Shown one piece after another: positions 15,695 to 24,421 of a stretch of 37,173 nt of DNA. The DNA is taken from the NCBI GenBank assembly GCA_027621895.1, contig JAQCAK010000001.1, positions 1 to 37,173 on the forward strand. Reading direction: 5' to 3'. Numbering within the stretch: position 1 is the stretch's first letter; each line of letters opens with the position of its first letter. This stretch comes from Pseudomonadota bacterium. GTDB lineage: Bacteria > Pseudomonadota > Gammaproteobacteria > Pseudomonadales > Azotimanducaceae. The notes beneath the pieces are model-generated. The model saw only the letters and a list, made by a program, of their open reading frames with translations, was not told the origin of the DNA and did no database searches. The translations under genes were made by a program, and so were the position numbers.

Positions 15695-16539
15695 TCGATG
15701 TTCTGGATCTGTTCCCGCATCTGCTCAATGGTGACCTTCAGATCGACAGCGTGATGGGTTGTGTTGCTGGTGGATGCCTTGGAAGACAGGGTGTTAGCCT
15801 CCCGGTTGAGCTCCTGCATCAGGAAATCCAGGCGGCGACCCACGGGCTCTTTTTCCGCCAGTGCGTGGCGCACCTCTGCCACATGGGTAACCAGCCGATC
15901 CAGCTCTTCCATCACATCGAGTTTCTGAGCGGTAATCACCAGTTCCTGCTCCAGGCGCGCGGGATCAACGCTGACATCCAGATCGTTGATTCGTTTAAGA
16001 AGTTTCTCCTGCTGTTGTCTGGCCATCTGCGGTGCCTCCGCTTTCAATGCGGTGACCGTCTTCTCGACGTCCTTCAGCCGACCTTCTATCAGTGCTTCAA
16101 GCTCACGACCCTCTCGTTCCCGCATCTCCACGAGCATGTCCACCGCGGTCTGGAAACCGGTACGCACGTCGGCAGCGATCTCCTCGGTGTTTTCACGGGT
16201 TGTCAGGACGTCCGGCCAGCGCATCAGTGACAGCAGGTCGCCACGGGAATCCATACCTGTCAGGGTCTGCATACGGCCCAGCAGCTGGTTCAACTCCTGC
16301 ACCAGAGGCTCATTGATCGTCAGCGCGATCGGCAGGGCTGTCGCGTTCAGTTTCAGTGAACACTCGAGCTTGCCCCGGCCGACCAGGTCCTTGAACATGC
16401 CCTTTAGCTCTGTTTCAAGAAACCGGTAGCTGTCTGGCATTCGAAAGCTGATATCCAGGTAGCGGTGATTGACAGAACGGAGTTCCCAGACTGCTGCACC
16501 ATGTTCAGCCCGTGCGAATGCGGTCATACTTCGGGTCAT
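15691..16539 (-). CDS. yicC: YicC family endoribonuclease
   Basis: YicC/YloC proteins were long unassigned stress proteins and more recently have been described as endoribonucleases. The N-terminal domain has MTAFARAE, WELRSVNHRYLDISFRMP and RGKLECSLKL. The C-terminal DUF1732 part has the conserved NREANTLSSKAS and a final VDLKVTIEQMREQIQNIE. I place the start at the ATG at 16539, giving 282 residues beginning MTRSMTAF, as in E. coli YicC (287). An upstream extension to 16632 would add 31 unrelated residues and overlap rph. It ends in a four-base overlap with gmk and diverges from rph across a 62-base gap. Confidence 0.93.
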   Translation of the reverse strand: MTRSMTAFARAEHGAAVWELRSVNHRYLDISFRMPDSYRFLETELKGMFKDLVGRGKLECSLKLNATALPIALTINEPLVQELNQLLGRMQTLTGMDSRGDLLSLMRWPDVLTTRENTEEIAADVRTGFQTAVDMLVEMREREGRELEALIEGRLKDVEKTVTALKAEAPQMARQQQEKLLKRINDLDVSVDPARLEQELVITAQKLDVMEELDRLVTHVAEVRHALAEKEPVGRRLDFLMQELNREANTLSSKASTSNTTHHAVDLKVTIEQMREQIQNIE

Positions 16540-16547
16540 TAACCATC

Positions 16548-16577
16548 TCGGCATAATAAGTAGCGTCAAAGTATAAT
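16548..16577 (+). promoter_or_regulatory. Sigma-70 promoter for rph-pyrE
   Basis: A perfect TATAAT (16572-16577) lies 18 bases after TCGGCA (16548-16553, four of six consensus). Transcription would begin near 16584, giving an 18-base leader before the rph ATG. On the opposite strand the same bases read TATACT (16575-16570), which could serve yicC, so the two divergent promoters may overlap. Confidence 0.6.
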
Positions 16578-16601
16578 GGAGTTTTGAACCCCGGAGCAGT
16601 A

Positions 16602-17312
16602 ATGAGTAAATCACGTCTCGTAGATCGTGCACCCGACCAGTTGCGCAAGGTCACTATCGATAGAAATTTCAACAAGCATGCGGAGGGTTCTGTTCTCATC
16701 GGCTTTGGAGACACGCGGGTTATCTGTACCGCTTCCGTTGAAAAAGGAGTGCCACCGTTTCTGCGCGGTTCCGGCAAGGGCTGGATCACCTCTGAATACG
16801 GGATGCTGCCGCGATCCACTAACACACGGATGGCCCGGGAAGCAGCGAGAGGCAAGCAGGGAGGACGTACCGTCGAAATTCAGCGTCTGATCGGTCGTTC
16901 CCTGCGCGCCTGCGTTGATATGAACACCATGGGTGAGTTCACCATCAAAATCGACTGCGATGTGATTCAGGCTGATGGCGGCACCAGGACCGCCTCGATT
17001 ACCGGTGCCTGCGTTGCCATGATGGATGCTATTGCTACCCTGGATTGCGCACCTCGAACCCAGCTGGTTTCGGCGGTTTCGGTGGGGATCGTGCAGGGTC
17101 TCCCGGTGCTGGACCTTGAATATATTGAAGACTCCCGGGCTGATACAGACATGAATGTGGTGATGACTGAAGACGGCCGCTTTATCGAGATTCAGGGAAC
17201 GGCCGAGGACGAACCCTTCGATCGCGCTGAACTCGACCAGATGCTGCGTCTCGCTGAAAAGGGCGCAGCTGAGCTTCATGAGCTGCAACGACGGGCACTG
17301 GCGGGCGAGTAG
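16602..17312 (+). CDS. rph: Ribonuclease PH
   Basis: Phosphate-dependent 3'-5' exoribonuclease that trims tRNA 3' ends, a hexameric relative of PNPase. The ATG at 16602, with GGAG five bases upstream, gives 236 residues (E. coli 238). It begins with the familiar RAPDQLRKVTI and runs through GSVLIGFGDTRVICTASVE, GWITSEYGMLPRSTNTR and ADGGTRTASITGA (phosphate site) to DLEYIEDSRADTDMNVVMT. A TTG at 16584 would add six residues but falls at the predicted transcription start. It is directly followed by pyrE, the same pair as in enterobacteria. Confidence 0.97.
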   Translation: MSKSRLVDRAPDQLRKVTIDRNFNKHAEGSVLIGFGDTRVICTASVEKGVPPFLRGSGKGWITSEYGMLPRSTNTRMAREAARGKQGGRTVEIQRLIGRSLRACVDMNTMGEFTIKIDCDVIQADGGTRTASITGACVAMMDAIATLDCAPRTQLVSAVSVGIVQGLPVLDLEYIEDSRADTDMNVVMTEDGRFIEIQGTAEDEPFDRAELDQMLRLAEKGAAELHELQRRALAGE

Positions 17313-17314
17313 CA

Positions 17315-17968
17315 ATGGTACAGGAAGACTATCAGCGGGCATTTATCAGGTTTGCAATGGATCAGGGCGCGCTGCGATTTGGTGAATTTACACTCAAGTC
17401 AGGCCGTACCAGTCCCTATTTCTTCAATGCCGGAGAGTTCAAGACCGGTGCTGCTCTGTCCCGCCTCGGGGGTTTCTATGCGGATGCGCTGATGGCGTCC
17501 GGGATGTATTCTGACGGCCTTTTCGGTCCTGCCTACAAGGGAATTCCGCTGGCAGCAGCCACGGCCATCGCAATGGCAGAGCGCTATCAGAAGGATTTAC
17601 CCTATACATTCAACCGCAAGGAAGCCAAAGACCACGGGGAGGGAGGTCAATTCGTCGGGGCACCCCTGTCCGGTAATCTGGTAATCGTGGATGATGTGAT
17701 TACCGCTGGTACGGCAATCAGGGAGGTCATGGCCCTGATTGAGGATTCCCCTGCAAAAGTGGTGGGTGTGCTGGTTGCCATTGATCGCCAGGAGCGCGGT
17801 ACGGGAGAGCTTTCAGCCATTCAGGAGGTCGAGGCACGCTACGGCATCAGCGTGGTACCCGTGGTCACACTGGACCATGTCGTCCAGTATTTGGAGGAAA
17901 TTGGCGGGTTTGAAGCAGAAATTAGTCAAATTGGTTCATATAGAATTCAGTATGGAATAGCATCATAG
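17315..17968 (+). CDS. pyrE: Orotate phosphoribosyltransferase
   Basis: Joins orotate to PRPP to form orotidine 5'-phosphate in pyrimidine synthesis. The 217-residue protein shows RFGEFTLKSGRTSPYFFNAG (21-40), the catalytic-loop segment RKEAKDHGEGG (101-111) and the PRPP-binding motif VDDVITAGTA (125-134). Length matches E. coli PyrE (213). It starts two bases after the rph stop, so the pair is cotranscribed. I see no clear pyrimidine attenuator hairpin in the short gap, unlike the E. coli rph-pyrE junction. Confidence 0.97.
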   Translation: MVQEDYQRAFIRFAMDQGALRFGEFTLKSGRTSPYFFNAGEFKTGAALSRLGGFYADALMASGMYSDGLFGPAYKGIPLAAATAIAMAERYQKDLPYTFNRKEAKDHGEGGQFVGAPLSGNLVIVDDVITAGTAIREVMALIEDSPAKVVGVLVAIDRQERGTGELSAIQEVEARYGISVVPVVTLDHVVQYLEEIGGFEAEISQIGSYRIQYGIAS

Positions 17969-17973
17969 GTCTG

Positions 17974-18582
17974 ATGTTGAAACTACGTTACCTTCTTCTA
18001 GGCGCAGCTCTGATGCAATTCGATACGGTTGCAGCGGAGCTCTATCGCTACAAGAACGAAGACGGTGTCACCGTACTCGACAGTCATGTGCCGGCCCGCT
18101 ACGTCAAGAACGGTTACACCATTCTGAGTCTTGATGGCCGGGTTCTTGAGGTTGTCCCCCGTGCCCTCAGTGAGCAGGAAATTCGTGAGCGCGATCGCCG
18201 CATCGCGGAAGAAGAACGTCTCGCGCGGGAAAAGCGTGAGCGCGAGATAGCCGACCAGAACCTGATGCGCCTTTACAGCACACCGGGCGACGTCATCCGG
18301 GCCAGGAACGCCAAGATCGCCAGTATTGACAGCATGATCAACACCCAGAAAGGCAATATCCAGCGGCTGGATGCCCAAAAGCGCCAGTTGGAATCAGCGC
18401 TGGCTGATATCCAGCGTGCCGGCGGTGTTATCGATAAAGACCAGTTGGCGAGGATCAGGGGCATTGAGACTCGGATCTCGCAGATCGAATCAGAGATCGA
18501 GAAAAAAATTGAAGAGAAGGAGGCCCTGAAAGTCTCCTACGCCAATGACCTGAAGCGAGTTAAAGAGCTCTACGGTCGATAG
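17974..18582 (+). CDS. DUF4124-domain envelope protein with coiled coil
   Basis: No established function. The 202-residue product starts with a signal-peptide-like segment (about 1-20, ending VAA). A DUF4124-type beta segment follows (LYRYKNEDGVTVLDSHVPARYV, about 23-44). After that comes a long charged helical stretch (about 68-85 and 104-200) with heptad-like spacing, most likely a coiled coil (NIQRLDAQKRQLESALADI, then IETRISQIESEIEKKIEEKE). It is therefore probably periplasmic. It begins five bases after pyrE and should be cotranscribed with rph-pyrE. It converges on slmA across 25 bases, with no obvious terminator between them. Confidence 0.75.
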   Translation: MLKLRYLLLGAALMQFDTVAAELYRYKNEDGVTVLDSHVPARYVKNGYTILSLDGRVLEVVPRALSEQEIRERDRRIAEEERLAREKREREIADQNLMRLYSTPGDVIRARNAKIASIDSMINTQKGNIQRLDAQKRQLESALADIQRAGGVIDKDQLARIRGIETRISQIESEIEKKIEEKEALKVSYANDLKRVKELYGR

Positions 18583-18607
18583 AGTCATCTGATACCCAGA
18601 CAGCGGC

Positions 18608-19216
18608 TCAGGATGGCCCCTGAAACAGTCCCCGGCTCAGAATCTGCCATTGATCTTCCCACTCGGTTGTTGGCCTCCGCTGGAAGTCGCTGCGGACATA
18701 CTGGGTAATACGACCCTCTACCAGGGACAGCATCAGGTTTGCGGCCACGCCTGGATCCAGGCGGATCGCATTGTCCTCACGTAACGGCATTTCCCGTAAC
18801 ACCTGCCTGATCTGTGTTTCGATCCGGTCGAACATCTGGCTGACTCGGAGCCTCAGTCGATCAGTCTCGCCCGACAAAGGATCTCCGGTCATGATTCGGG
18901 TGATACCAGGATTTCTTTCACAGAATGTCAGCATCAGTCCAACGATCTTCTCGCAACGTCGGCTGGCCGATGCCTCTTCCGCTAGAATCTGCGAGATCCT
19001 GGAAAACAGCGTGGACTCAATGAACTCGATGAGCGCATCAAACATCTTCGCTTTGCTTGGAAAATGACGATACAGCGCGGCCTCAGACACGCCAACATGC
19101 TTGGCCAGGCCTGCTGTTGTGATTCTGGCACCGGGGCTCTGTTCCAGAATCGTGACCAGGGACTGAAGAATCTGGTCACGCCTTGATGGCTTCCTCGCTT
19201 CCTCGTTCATGCTCAT
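18608..19216 (-). CDS. slmA: Nucleoid occlusion factor SlmA
   Basis: TetR-fold DNA-binding protein that, bound to chromosomal sites, blocks FtsZ ring assembly over the nucleoid. The 202 residues begin with RRDQILQSLVTILEQ and the helix-turn-helix ITTAGLAKHVGVSEAALYRHFPSKAK, then ALIEFIE and LTFCERNPGITRIMTGDPL, all close to E. coli SlmA (198). Its ATG overlaps the argB stop (ATGA), marking it as the last gene of coaBC-dut-algC-argB-slmA. In enterobacteria slmA lies directly after dut; here algC and argB come between. A general TetR repressor is unlikely given the full-length match and neighbourhood. Confidence 0.93.
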   Translation of the reverse strand: MSMNEEARKPSRRDQILQSLVTILEQSPGARITTAGLAKHVGVSEAALYRHFPSKAKMFDALIEFIESTLFSRISQILAEEASASRRCEKIVGLMLTFCERNPGITRIMTGDPLSGETDRLRLRVSQMFDRIETQIRQVLREMPLREDNAIRLDPGVAANLMLSLVEGRITQYVRSDFQRRPTTEWEDQWQILSRGLFQGPS

Positions 19217-20130
19217 TCCTTGTGCCCGATGGTTTCGCGGTTTGTGATCAGCGTGCCGACACCTTCATCGGTGAGCACCTCAAGCAACACCGCGTGCGGC
19301 ACTCGACCGTCGATAATATGTGAACTGACCACGCCATTTTTGACCGCTGAAAGTGCACAGTCGATTTTCGGCAGCATGCCACCGGTTATGGTGCCATCTG
19401 CGATAAGACGATCCACCTCATCGGAGCTGAGCCCTGTTAACAGGTTGCCGGCCTTGTCCTGAAGTCCCGCGATATTGGTCAGCAGTATCAGTTTCTCGGC
19501 AGAAAGTTTCTCCGCGATTTTTCCTGCGACCAGATCAGCATTGATGTTGTAGGTTTCGTTGTCCTCTCCAATACCGATGGGCGCGATCACAGGGATGATG
19601 TCACTGCTCGTCAACAGGTCTACGAGATCCCGGTTGATATCAACGACCTCCCCGACCTGGCCTATATCGATGATCTCCGGCGTCTGAACCTCCGGCCCGC
19701 TCCTTTCGATCAGCATTTTCCTGGCCTTGATCAGTTCGGCGTCCTTGCCGGTCAGACCCACCGCCTTGCCGCCGCTCTTGTTGATCAGGTTGACGATATC
19801 CTGGTTTACTGCCCCACCCAGTACCATTTGCACCACGTCCATGGTCTGGCTGTCTGTGACGCGCATGCCGTCAACGAAGCGCGATTCAATGTGCAGTGCC
19901 TCGAGCAGCGTGCCAATCTGTGGGCCTCCGCCATGGACGACAACGGGTTTCATGCCAACGAGCTTCATCAGGACGACGTCACGGGCGAAACCCTGCTTGA
20001 GGGTCTCATCAATCATGGCATTGCCGCCGTACTTGATGACAATGGTCTTGCCCGTAAATCTCTGGATGTAGGGCAGCGCCTCGGACAGTACCGAGGCAAT
20101 GTTTATGGCCGAATCTCTGGTAAGCGTCAT
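19213..20130 (-). CDS. argB: Acetylglutamate kinase
   Basis: Phosphorylates N-acetyl-L-glutamate in the second step of arginine synthesis. The 305-residue protein has KYGGNAM (33-39), HGGGPQI (66-72), GLTGKDAELI and the C-terminal GGMLPKIDCALSAVKNGV segment. It also has the roughly 25-residue N-terminal helix (IASVLSEALPYIQRF) that builds the hexamer of arginine-inhibited acetylglutamate kinases in Pseudomonas and relatives, unlike the shorter E. coli enzyme. Feedback inhibition by arginine is therefore expected. It starts 10 bases after algC and overlaps slmA by four bases. Confidence 0.96.
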   Translation of the reverse strand: MTLTRDSAINIASVLSEALPYIQRFTGKTIVIKYGGNAMIDETLKQGFARDVVLMKLVGMKPVVVHGGGPQIGTLLEALHIESRFVDGMRVTDSQTMDVVQMVLGGAVNQDIVNLINKSGGKAVGLTGKDAELIKARKMLIERSGPEVQTPEIIDIGQVGEVVDINRDLVDLLTSSDIIPVIAPIGIGEDNETYNINADLVAGKIAEKLSAEKLILLTNIAGLQDKAGNLLTGLSSDEVDRLIADGTITGGMLPKIDCALSAVKNGVVSSHIIDGRVPHAVLLEVLTDEGVGTLITNRETIGHKE

Positions 20131-20140
20131 CTGGGCAATC

Positions 20141-22660
20141 TCAAGCGAAGTCGAGATCCTCTCGGATCTCCTGAATCATTTCACGGAACGCGGCCTTGAT
20201 GTCCTCAAGGGCTTCTTCGGTGTCTGCCTCAAACCTGAGGGTTATTGCAGGTTCCGTATTTGAAGCCCGGACCAGGCCCCAGCCGTCGGGGAAATCGACA
20301 CGAAGTCCGTCAATGGTCTGGATGGTTGCATCTTCAAAGTCGGCCGCCGATATCAGTTTGTCGATGAGATCAAACTTCTCGTCGTCCGGTACCGCCACGT
20401 GTATCTCCGGTGTGCTGACGCTCACAGGAAATTCCTTCAGCAGTTCTGCCAGCCCCTCTTCCTGTGATCCGACGATCTCCAGTAGTCGAGCCGCAGAGTA
20501 AAGTCCGTCATCGAATCCAAACCAGCGCTCAGCGAAGCAGATGTGCCCGGACATTTCTCCACCGAGCAACGCGCCAGTTTCGATGATTTTTTCCTTCAGG
20601 TAGGAATGACCGGTTCTGCAGATGATAGGTCGCCCGCCAAAACCGCTGATCACCGAGTTCAGGTGTCTTGTGCATTTGACGTCGTAGACAACGTCGGAGC
20701 CGGGGTTCCGGGAGACAACGTCCTTGGCAAACAGCATCAGCAGTTGATCGGGCCAGACAATATCACCATCGGCCGTGACCGCGACCAGCCTGTCGCCGTC
20801 GCCGTCAAACCCGATACCCAGGTCTGCCCCCTGTGATTTCACGGTCAGGATCAGGTCTTCGAGATTTTCCGGCTTGGTGGGGTCAGGATGATGGTTAGGG
20901 AAAGAGCCATCGACCTCACAGTAGAGCGGCACTGCTTCGCAGCCGAGGGCATCAATCAGCTCGGGAATAATGGATCCGGCGATGCCGTTGCCGCAATCCA
21001 GCACGACTTTCAGCGGTTGCGCCACCACAACATCGTCAGCAATCGCGTCGATATAATCCTGCTTCAGGTCGATTTCACTGACCGTACCCTCGCCGCTGGT
21101 GTAATCTTCTTCGGTGATCCGTTTGTAAAGCGCCTGGATCTCGTCCCCCACCAGCGTCCTGCCGGCCAGTACAATCTTGAAACCATTGTAGTCAGGTGGA
21201 TTGTGACTGCCGGTCACCATGATGCCACTGGTCGTCGAAGAGTTATGCGTGCCGTAGTAGACGAGCGGAGTGGGAACAGCACCGATATTGATGACATCAC
21301 GTCCTGATGCGGTCAAACCCTCAATAAGAGCTTCAGCCAGCGCCGGGCTGTACTCACGCCCGTCGTAGCCAACAATGATCGCCTGCTGACCGCGTGCTTC
21401 CGCCTCTGATCCAACCGCGAGACCAACTTGTCTGGCGACATCCTCGCTGAGCGTCTGACCGACCACGCCGCGAATATCGTAGGCTCTGAAAATGCCCTGT
21501 GAAACCAGGTTCGCTGCTTTCGGCTTGTCAGGCTTGCGGGCCTGTTCAATCACCTCGTCGAAATCATCCACCTCGAATTCCTCGACGGATTCGAGATCGT
21601 CATCGGTCATTTCGATGTCCACGATTTCACTGTCGGCTTTGGGAACGGGTTTTGCGGCTTTCACTGCGGGGGCTGGTGACACGTCCCGGGACTGGGCCGG
21701 TTTCATGTTCTGCAGGGCTTTCAGGTTTGCGCCTATCTCATCGAAGCCATCAAGCGTGAAATCCCCTTCCCTGTCGGCATTGCCTGTGGTTGCAAGCTTC
21801 TGCACCAGACTGACTGTCATGTCGACGTTGGTGGCGATCAGCCTGGCGGTCTGTTTCGCACCTGCCAGGCAAGCGGCAACGGCGACCAGCAGCATGACGA
21901 GCGAGGGTACCAGCAGCAGGATGATATTGCCGGAAGTACTGCCCGCAATCTTCTCGTTGGGTCGATACTGAAAGGACCACTTCTGCGCATCGAGTTTCTT
22001 GGTTACCACTGGGCCATTGCCCGAGCCGATGCTGGTCACGGGACGGTTCTCGGTGCCGACGCGCTGGAGAATGCTGACTTCTCCCTTGTTGCCATCCGTC
22101 ACGCCCTGCAGCAGGGCAGAGGGGTTGAAGTAGGCAAACAGTGTTCCCTTAACCGTGCCATCCCTGAAAATGACGGGCTGGGCGGCAATCACCCATTTCT
22201 GACCCTGGAAATTGCCCTGTGCACTGATGGCCTCCAGGGGTGGCGGAGCGCCCTGCTCTGCCAGGTTGACCACATCCAGCGCAACGTAGTTAAAGGGTGG
22301 AAATCCCTGGTCGGGCTTCGCGGTATCAATAGGAAATATCCTGACGCGTTGTGCGTGAGGCAGCATCGTACTCACCACGGCTTCTGCTTCGACGATCTCT
22401 GCATTGGTACCGATAACGGCATCCCTGACGATCGAACTCTCTGAGAGCTTGAGCATCTGCTCACCGATGATGGCGGAGCGGATGTTGATCTGGTTGGCGA
22501 TTTCAGTGGACAGCTCATCGGCGAGCATGTTCCGGTGGCTGTTATTAACGATGGCCTGGACCATAAAAAGGGTCAGGGCCACGGCGGCAAGGAACCCGAC
22601 CACAGTGCCTGCGACTGGAATCATGCCGAAGCTGACAAGGCTGCTTTTTGGTATTGCCAT
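20141..22660 (-). CDS. algC: Membrane-anchored phosphomannomutase/phosphoglucomutase (AlgC type)
   Basis: The C-terminal part (about 388-839) is an alpha-D-phosphohexomutase that interconverts sugar 1- and 6-phosphates for polysaccharide and LPS precursors. It has the phosphoserine loop TGSHNP (Ser485), metal-binding DGDGD (619-623), sugar-binding GEMSGH (701-706) and phosphate-binding RASNTEP (798-804), all intact. The first 387 residues are an extra module. It comprises a transmembrane helix (about 13-37), a 200-residue extracytoplasmic segment, a second helix (about 245-268) and a cytosolic linker with a very acidic stretch (about 343-373). Soluble AlgC proteins have about 460 residues; longer membrane-anchored forms occur in Pseudomonas relatives. 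The reading frame is continuous and shares ATG-proximal sequence with a good Shine-Dalgarno, so it is one gene. Lies between dut and argB. Confidence 0.93.
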   Translation of the reverse strand: MAIPKSSLVSFGMIPVAGTVVGFLAAVALTLFMVQAIVNNSHRNMLADELSTEIANQINIRSAIIGEQMLKLSESSIVRDAVIGTNAEIVEAEAVVSTMLPHAQRVRIFPIDTAKPDQGFPPFNYVALDVVNLAEQGAPPPLEAISAQGNFQGQKWVIAAQPVIFRDGTVKGTLFAYFNPSALLQGVTDGNKGEVSILQRVGTENRPVTSIGSGNGPVVTKKLDAQKWSFQYRPNEKIAGSTSGNIILLLVPSLVMLLVAVAACLAGAKQTARLIATNVDMTVSLVQKLATTGNADREGDFTLDGFDEIGANLKALQNMKPAQSRDVSPAPAVKAAKPVPKADSEIVDIEMTDDDLESVEEFEVDDFDEVIEQARKPDKPKAANLVSQGIFRAYDIRGVVGQTLSEDVARQVGLAVGSEAEARGQQAIIVGYDGREYSPALAEALIEGLTASGRDVINIGAVPTPLVYYGTHNSSTTSGIMVTGSHNPPDYNGFKIVLAGRTLVGDEIQALYKRITEEDYTSGEGTVSEIDLKQDYIDAIADDVVVAQPLKVVLDCGNGIAGSIIPELIDALGCEAVPLYCEVDGSFPNHHPDPTKPENLEDLILTVKSQGADLGIGFDGDGDRLVAVTADGDIVWPDQLLMLFAKDVVSRNPGSDVVYDVKCTRHLNSVISGFGGRPIICRTGHSYLKEKIIETGALLGGEMSGHICFAERWFGFDDGLYSAARLLEIVGSQEEGLAELLKEFPVSVSTPEIHVAVPDDEKFDLIDKLISAADFEDATIQTIDGLRVDFPDGWGLVRASNTEPAITLRFEADTEEALEDIKAAFREMIQEIREDLDFA

Positions 22661-22681
22661 GAGGTGTCCCCTGTCCTTTGT

Positions 22682-23137
22682 CTACTGTGTGCCCGACGAT
22701 CCGAAACCGCCGGTTCCTCTGTCTGTTGACGTAAACTCGTCGACGATCCTAAAACGAGTCTGAACCACCGGCACCAGAACCAGCTGGGCGACGCGATCTC
22801 CCGGTTGGATCGTAAATGGATGCTGCCCCCGATTCCACGCTGAAATCATCAGCTCTCCCTGGTAGTCGGAATCAATCAGGCCGACCAGGTTACCGAGTAC
22901 GATACCGTGTTTATGGCCGAGACCTGACCTTGGAAGTATCAGGGCCGCGTAGGCCGGGTTTTCGATATAGATTGCCAGGCCCGTGGGGATCAGCGTCGTG
23001 GAGCCGGGTGCCAGTTCCAGATCCTCATCCAGGCAGGCTCGAAGGTCCAGACCCGCTGCGCCGGCGGTTGTGTACTCGGGCAAGGGAATGGAATCACCGA
23101 TCTTCGGATTCAGTATCCTGACCTGAAGACTATCCAT
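22682..23137 (-). CDS. dut: dUTP diphosphatase
   Basis: Trimeric dUTPase; hydrolyses dUTP to dUMP and diphosphate, keeping uracil out of DNA and feeding dTMP synthesis. The 151-residue protein has all five family motifs: AGAAGLDLRA (25-34), PRSGLG (69-74), GLIDSDYQGE (86-95), PGDRVAQLV (112-120) and the C-terminal RGTGGFGSSG (140-149) that closes over the substrate. Length equals E. coli Dut. The start overlaps the end of coaBC by eight bases, the well known dfp-dut arrangement. Confidence 0.97.
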   Translation of the reverse strand: MDSLQVRILNPKIGDSIPLPEYTTAGAAGLDLRACLDEDLELAPGSTTLIPTGLAIYIENPAYAALILPRSGLGHKHGIVLGNLVGLIDSDYQGELMISAWNRGQHPFTIQPGDRVAQLVLVPVVQTRFRIVDEFTSTDRGTGGFGSSGTQ

Positions 23138-24347
23138 GGGTTTGGCTCTCTGTTACCAGCTGATCTGCGATCAATTCGATAATACGCCTTGCCAGTGTGG
23201 CTTTGGACATCAGTGTCAGCGTCTCTTCACCGGCGCGAGTGATCACGGTGGTTTCATTGTCATCGCTGTTGAAACCGATTTCCTGGTTGCTGACGTCGTT
23301 GGCGATAATCATGTCCAGCTTTTTCGCCTCAAATTTTTTCCTGGCATTGTCAATGACCTGCTCGGTTTCGGCGGCGAAGCCAACGGTGAAAGGGCGGTCC
23401 TTGAGCGTGGCGACGGTTCTCAATATGTCGGGATTCTGAATCAGCTGCAGTGTGATTGAGCCGTCCCCCTGCTTCTTAATCTTCTGGCTTTCTGTTGTTG
23501 CCGGCCGATAGTCCGCGACAGCGGCAACACCGATGAAAATGTCTGCACCGTCAATGACATTCATGACGGCATCGAGCATTGCCCGCGCTGATTCAACCCG
23601 CACGAGCGTTACCCGGTCGGGTGGAGGCAGGGCTGTTGGGCCGCTGACAAGTGTGACGCGAGCGCCGGCTTCTGCGGCCGCAGTGGCCAGTGCGTAGCCC
23701 TGCTTGCCGGAACTGTGATTGCTGATGTATCGCACCGGGTCGATCGCCTCTCTTGTCGGGCCCGCGGTGATAACGACGTGGCGTCCTGCCAGAGAACCGG
23801 TTTTAAACAGGCCGCTGACAGCATCCACGATCAGCGGCACATCCATCAGTCGACCGGTACCTGTCTCACCGCAGGCCTGCAGCCCATCACCGGGCTCAAA
23901 AATGCTGATTCCACGGTCCCGGAGAGTGGTGAGATTCTGCTGTGTGGAGACCTTGCCCCACATGGCCTGGTTCATGGCAGGGGCGACAGCAATCGGGCAT
24001 TCAGCGGCCAGGCAGATGGTCGTCAGCAGGTCATCGCCGTGACCTGCAACCAGGCGGGCGAGGAAGTCTGCAGTCGCTGGCGCAACGATAATGACATCCG
24101 CCCAGCGAGCCAGTTCAATATGGCCCATGACCGACTCTGTCTCCGCATCCAGCAGATCAAGATGAACCGGATGGTTTGACAGCGCCTGCAGCGTCAGCGG
24201 TGTAATAAATGCCTGGGCTGCCTGGGTCATGGTGACCCGGACATCTGCGCCTTCGTCCTGCAGCCTGCGCACCAGCTCAGCGCTCTTGTAGGCCGCGATG
24301 CCTCCGGTGATTCCCAGCAGTACGCGTTTGTTGGTCAGGCGAGTCAA
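23130..24347 (-). CDS. coaBC: Bifunctional phosphopantothenoylcysteine synthetase/decarboxylase
   Basis: Two consecutive steps of coenzyme A synthesis in one protein. The N-terminal half is the FMN-dependent decarboxylase CoaC: GITGGIAAYKSAELVRRL, the catalytic His in GHIELARWAD, PAMNQAMW, and the flap ACGETGTGRL. The C-terminal half is the CTP-dependent synthetase CoaB: TAGPTREAIDPVRYISN and SSGKQGYALA. I place the start at the TTG at 24347, with GGAG five bases upstream; this gives 405 residues starting just before NKRVLLGITGG, almost the length of E. coli CoaBC (406). A TTG at 24401 would add 18 residues without family similarity. Confidence 0.94.
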   Translation of the reverse strand: MTRLTNKRVLLGITGGIAAYKSAELVRRLQDEGADVRVTMTQAAQAFITPLTLQALSNHPVHLDLLDAETESVMGHIELARWADVIIVAPATADFLARLVAGHGDDLLTTICLAAECPIAVAPAMNQAMWGKVSTQQNLTTLRDRGISIFEPGDGLQACGETGTGRLMDVPLIVDAVSGLFKTGSLAGRHVVITAGPTREAIDPVRYISNHSSGKQGYALATAAAEAGARVTLVSGPTALPPPDRVTLVRVESARAMLDAVMNVIDGADIFIGVAAVADYRPATTESQKIKKQGDGSITLQLIQNPDILRTVATLKDRPFTVGFAAETEQVIDNARKKFEAKKLDMIIANDVSNQEIGFNSDDNETTVITRAGEETLTLMSKATLARRIIELIADQLVTESQTHG

Positions 24348-24421
24348 GTCAGCTCCAGAGGCGACAATCCTGTTGCCGCGGTTGCGCCAGTTGGCGTTCA
24401 ATCATCAAAGTCCCACAGAGA

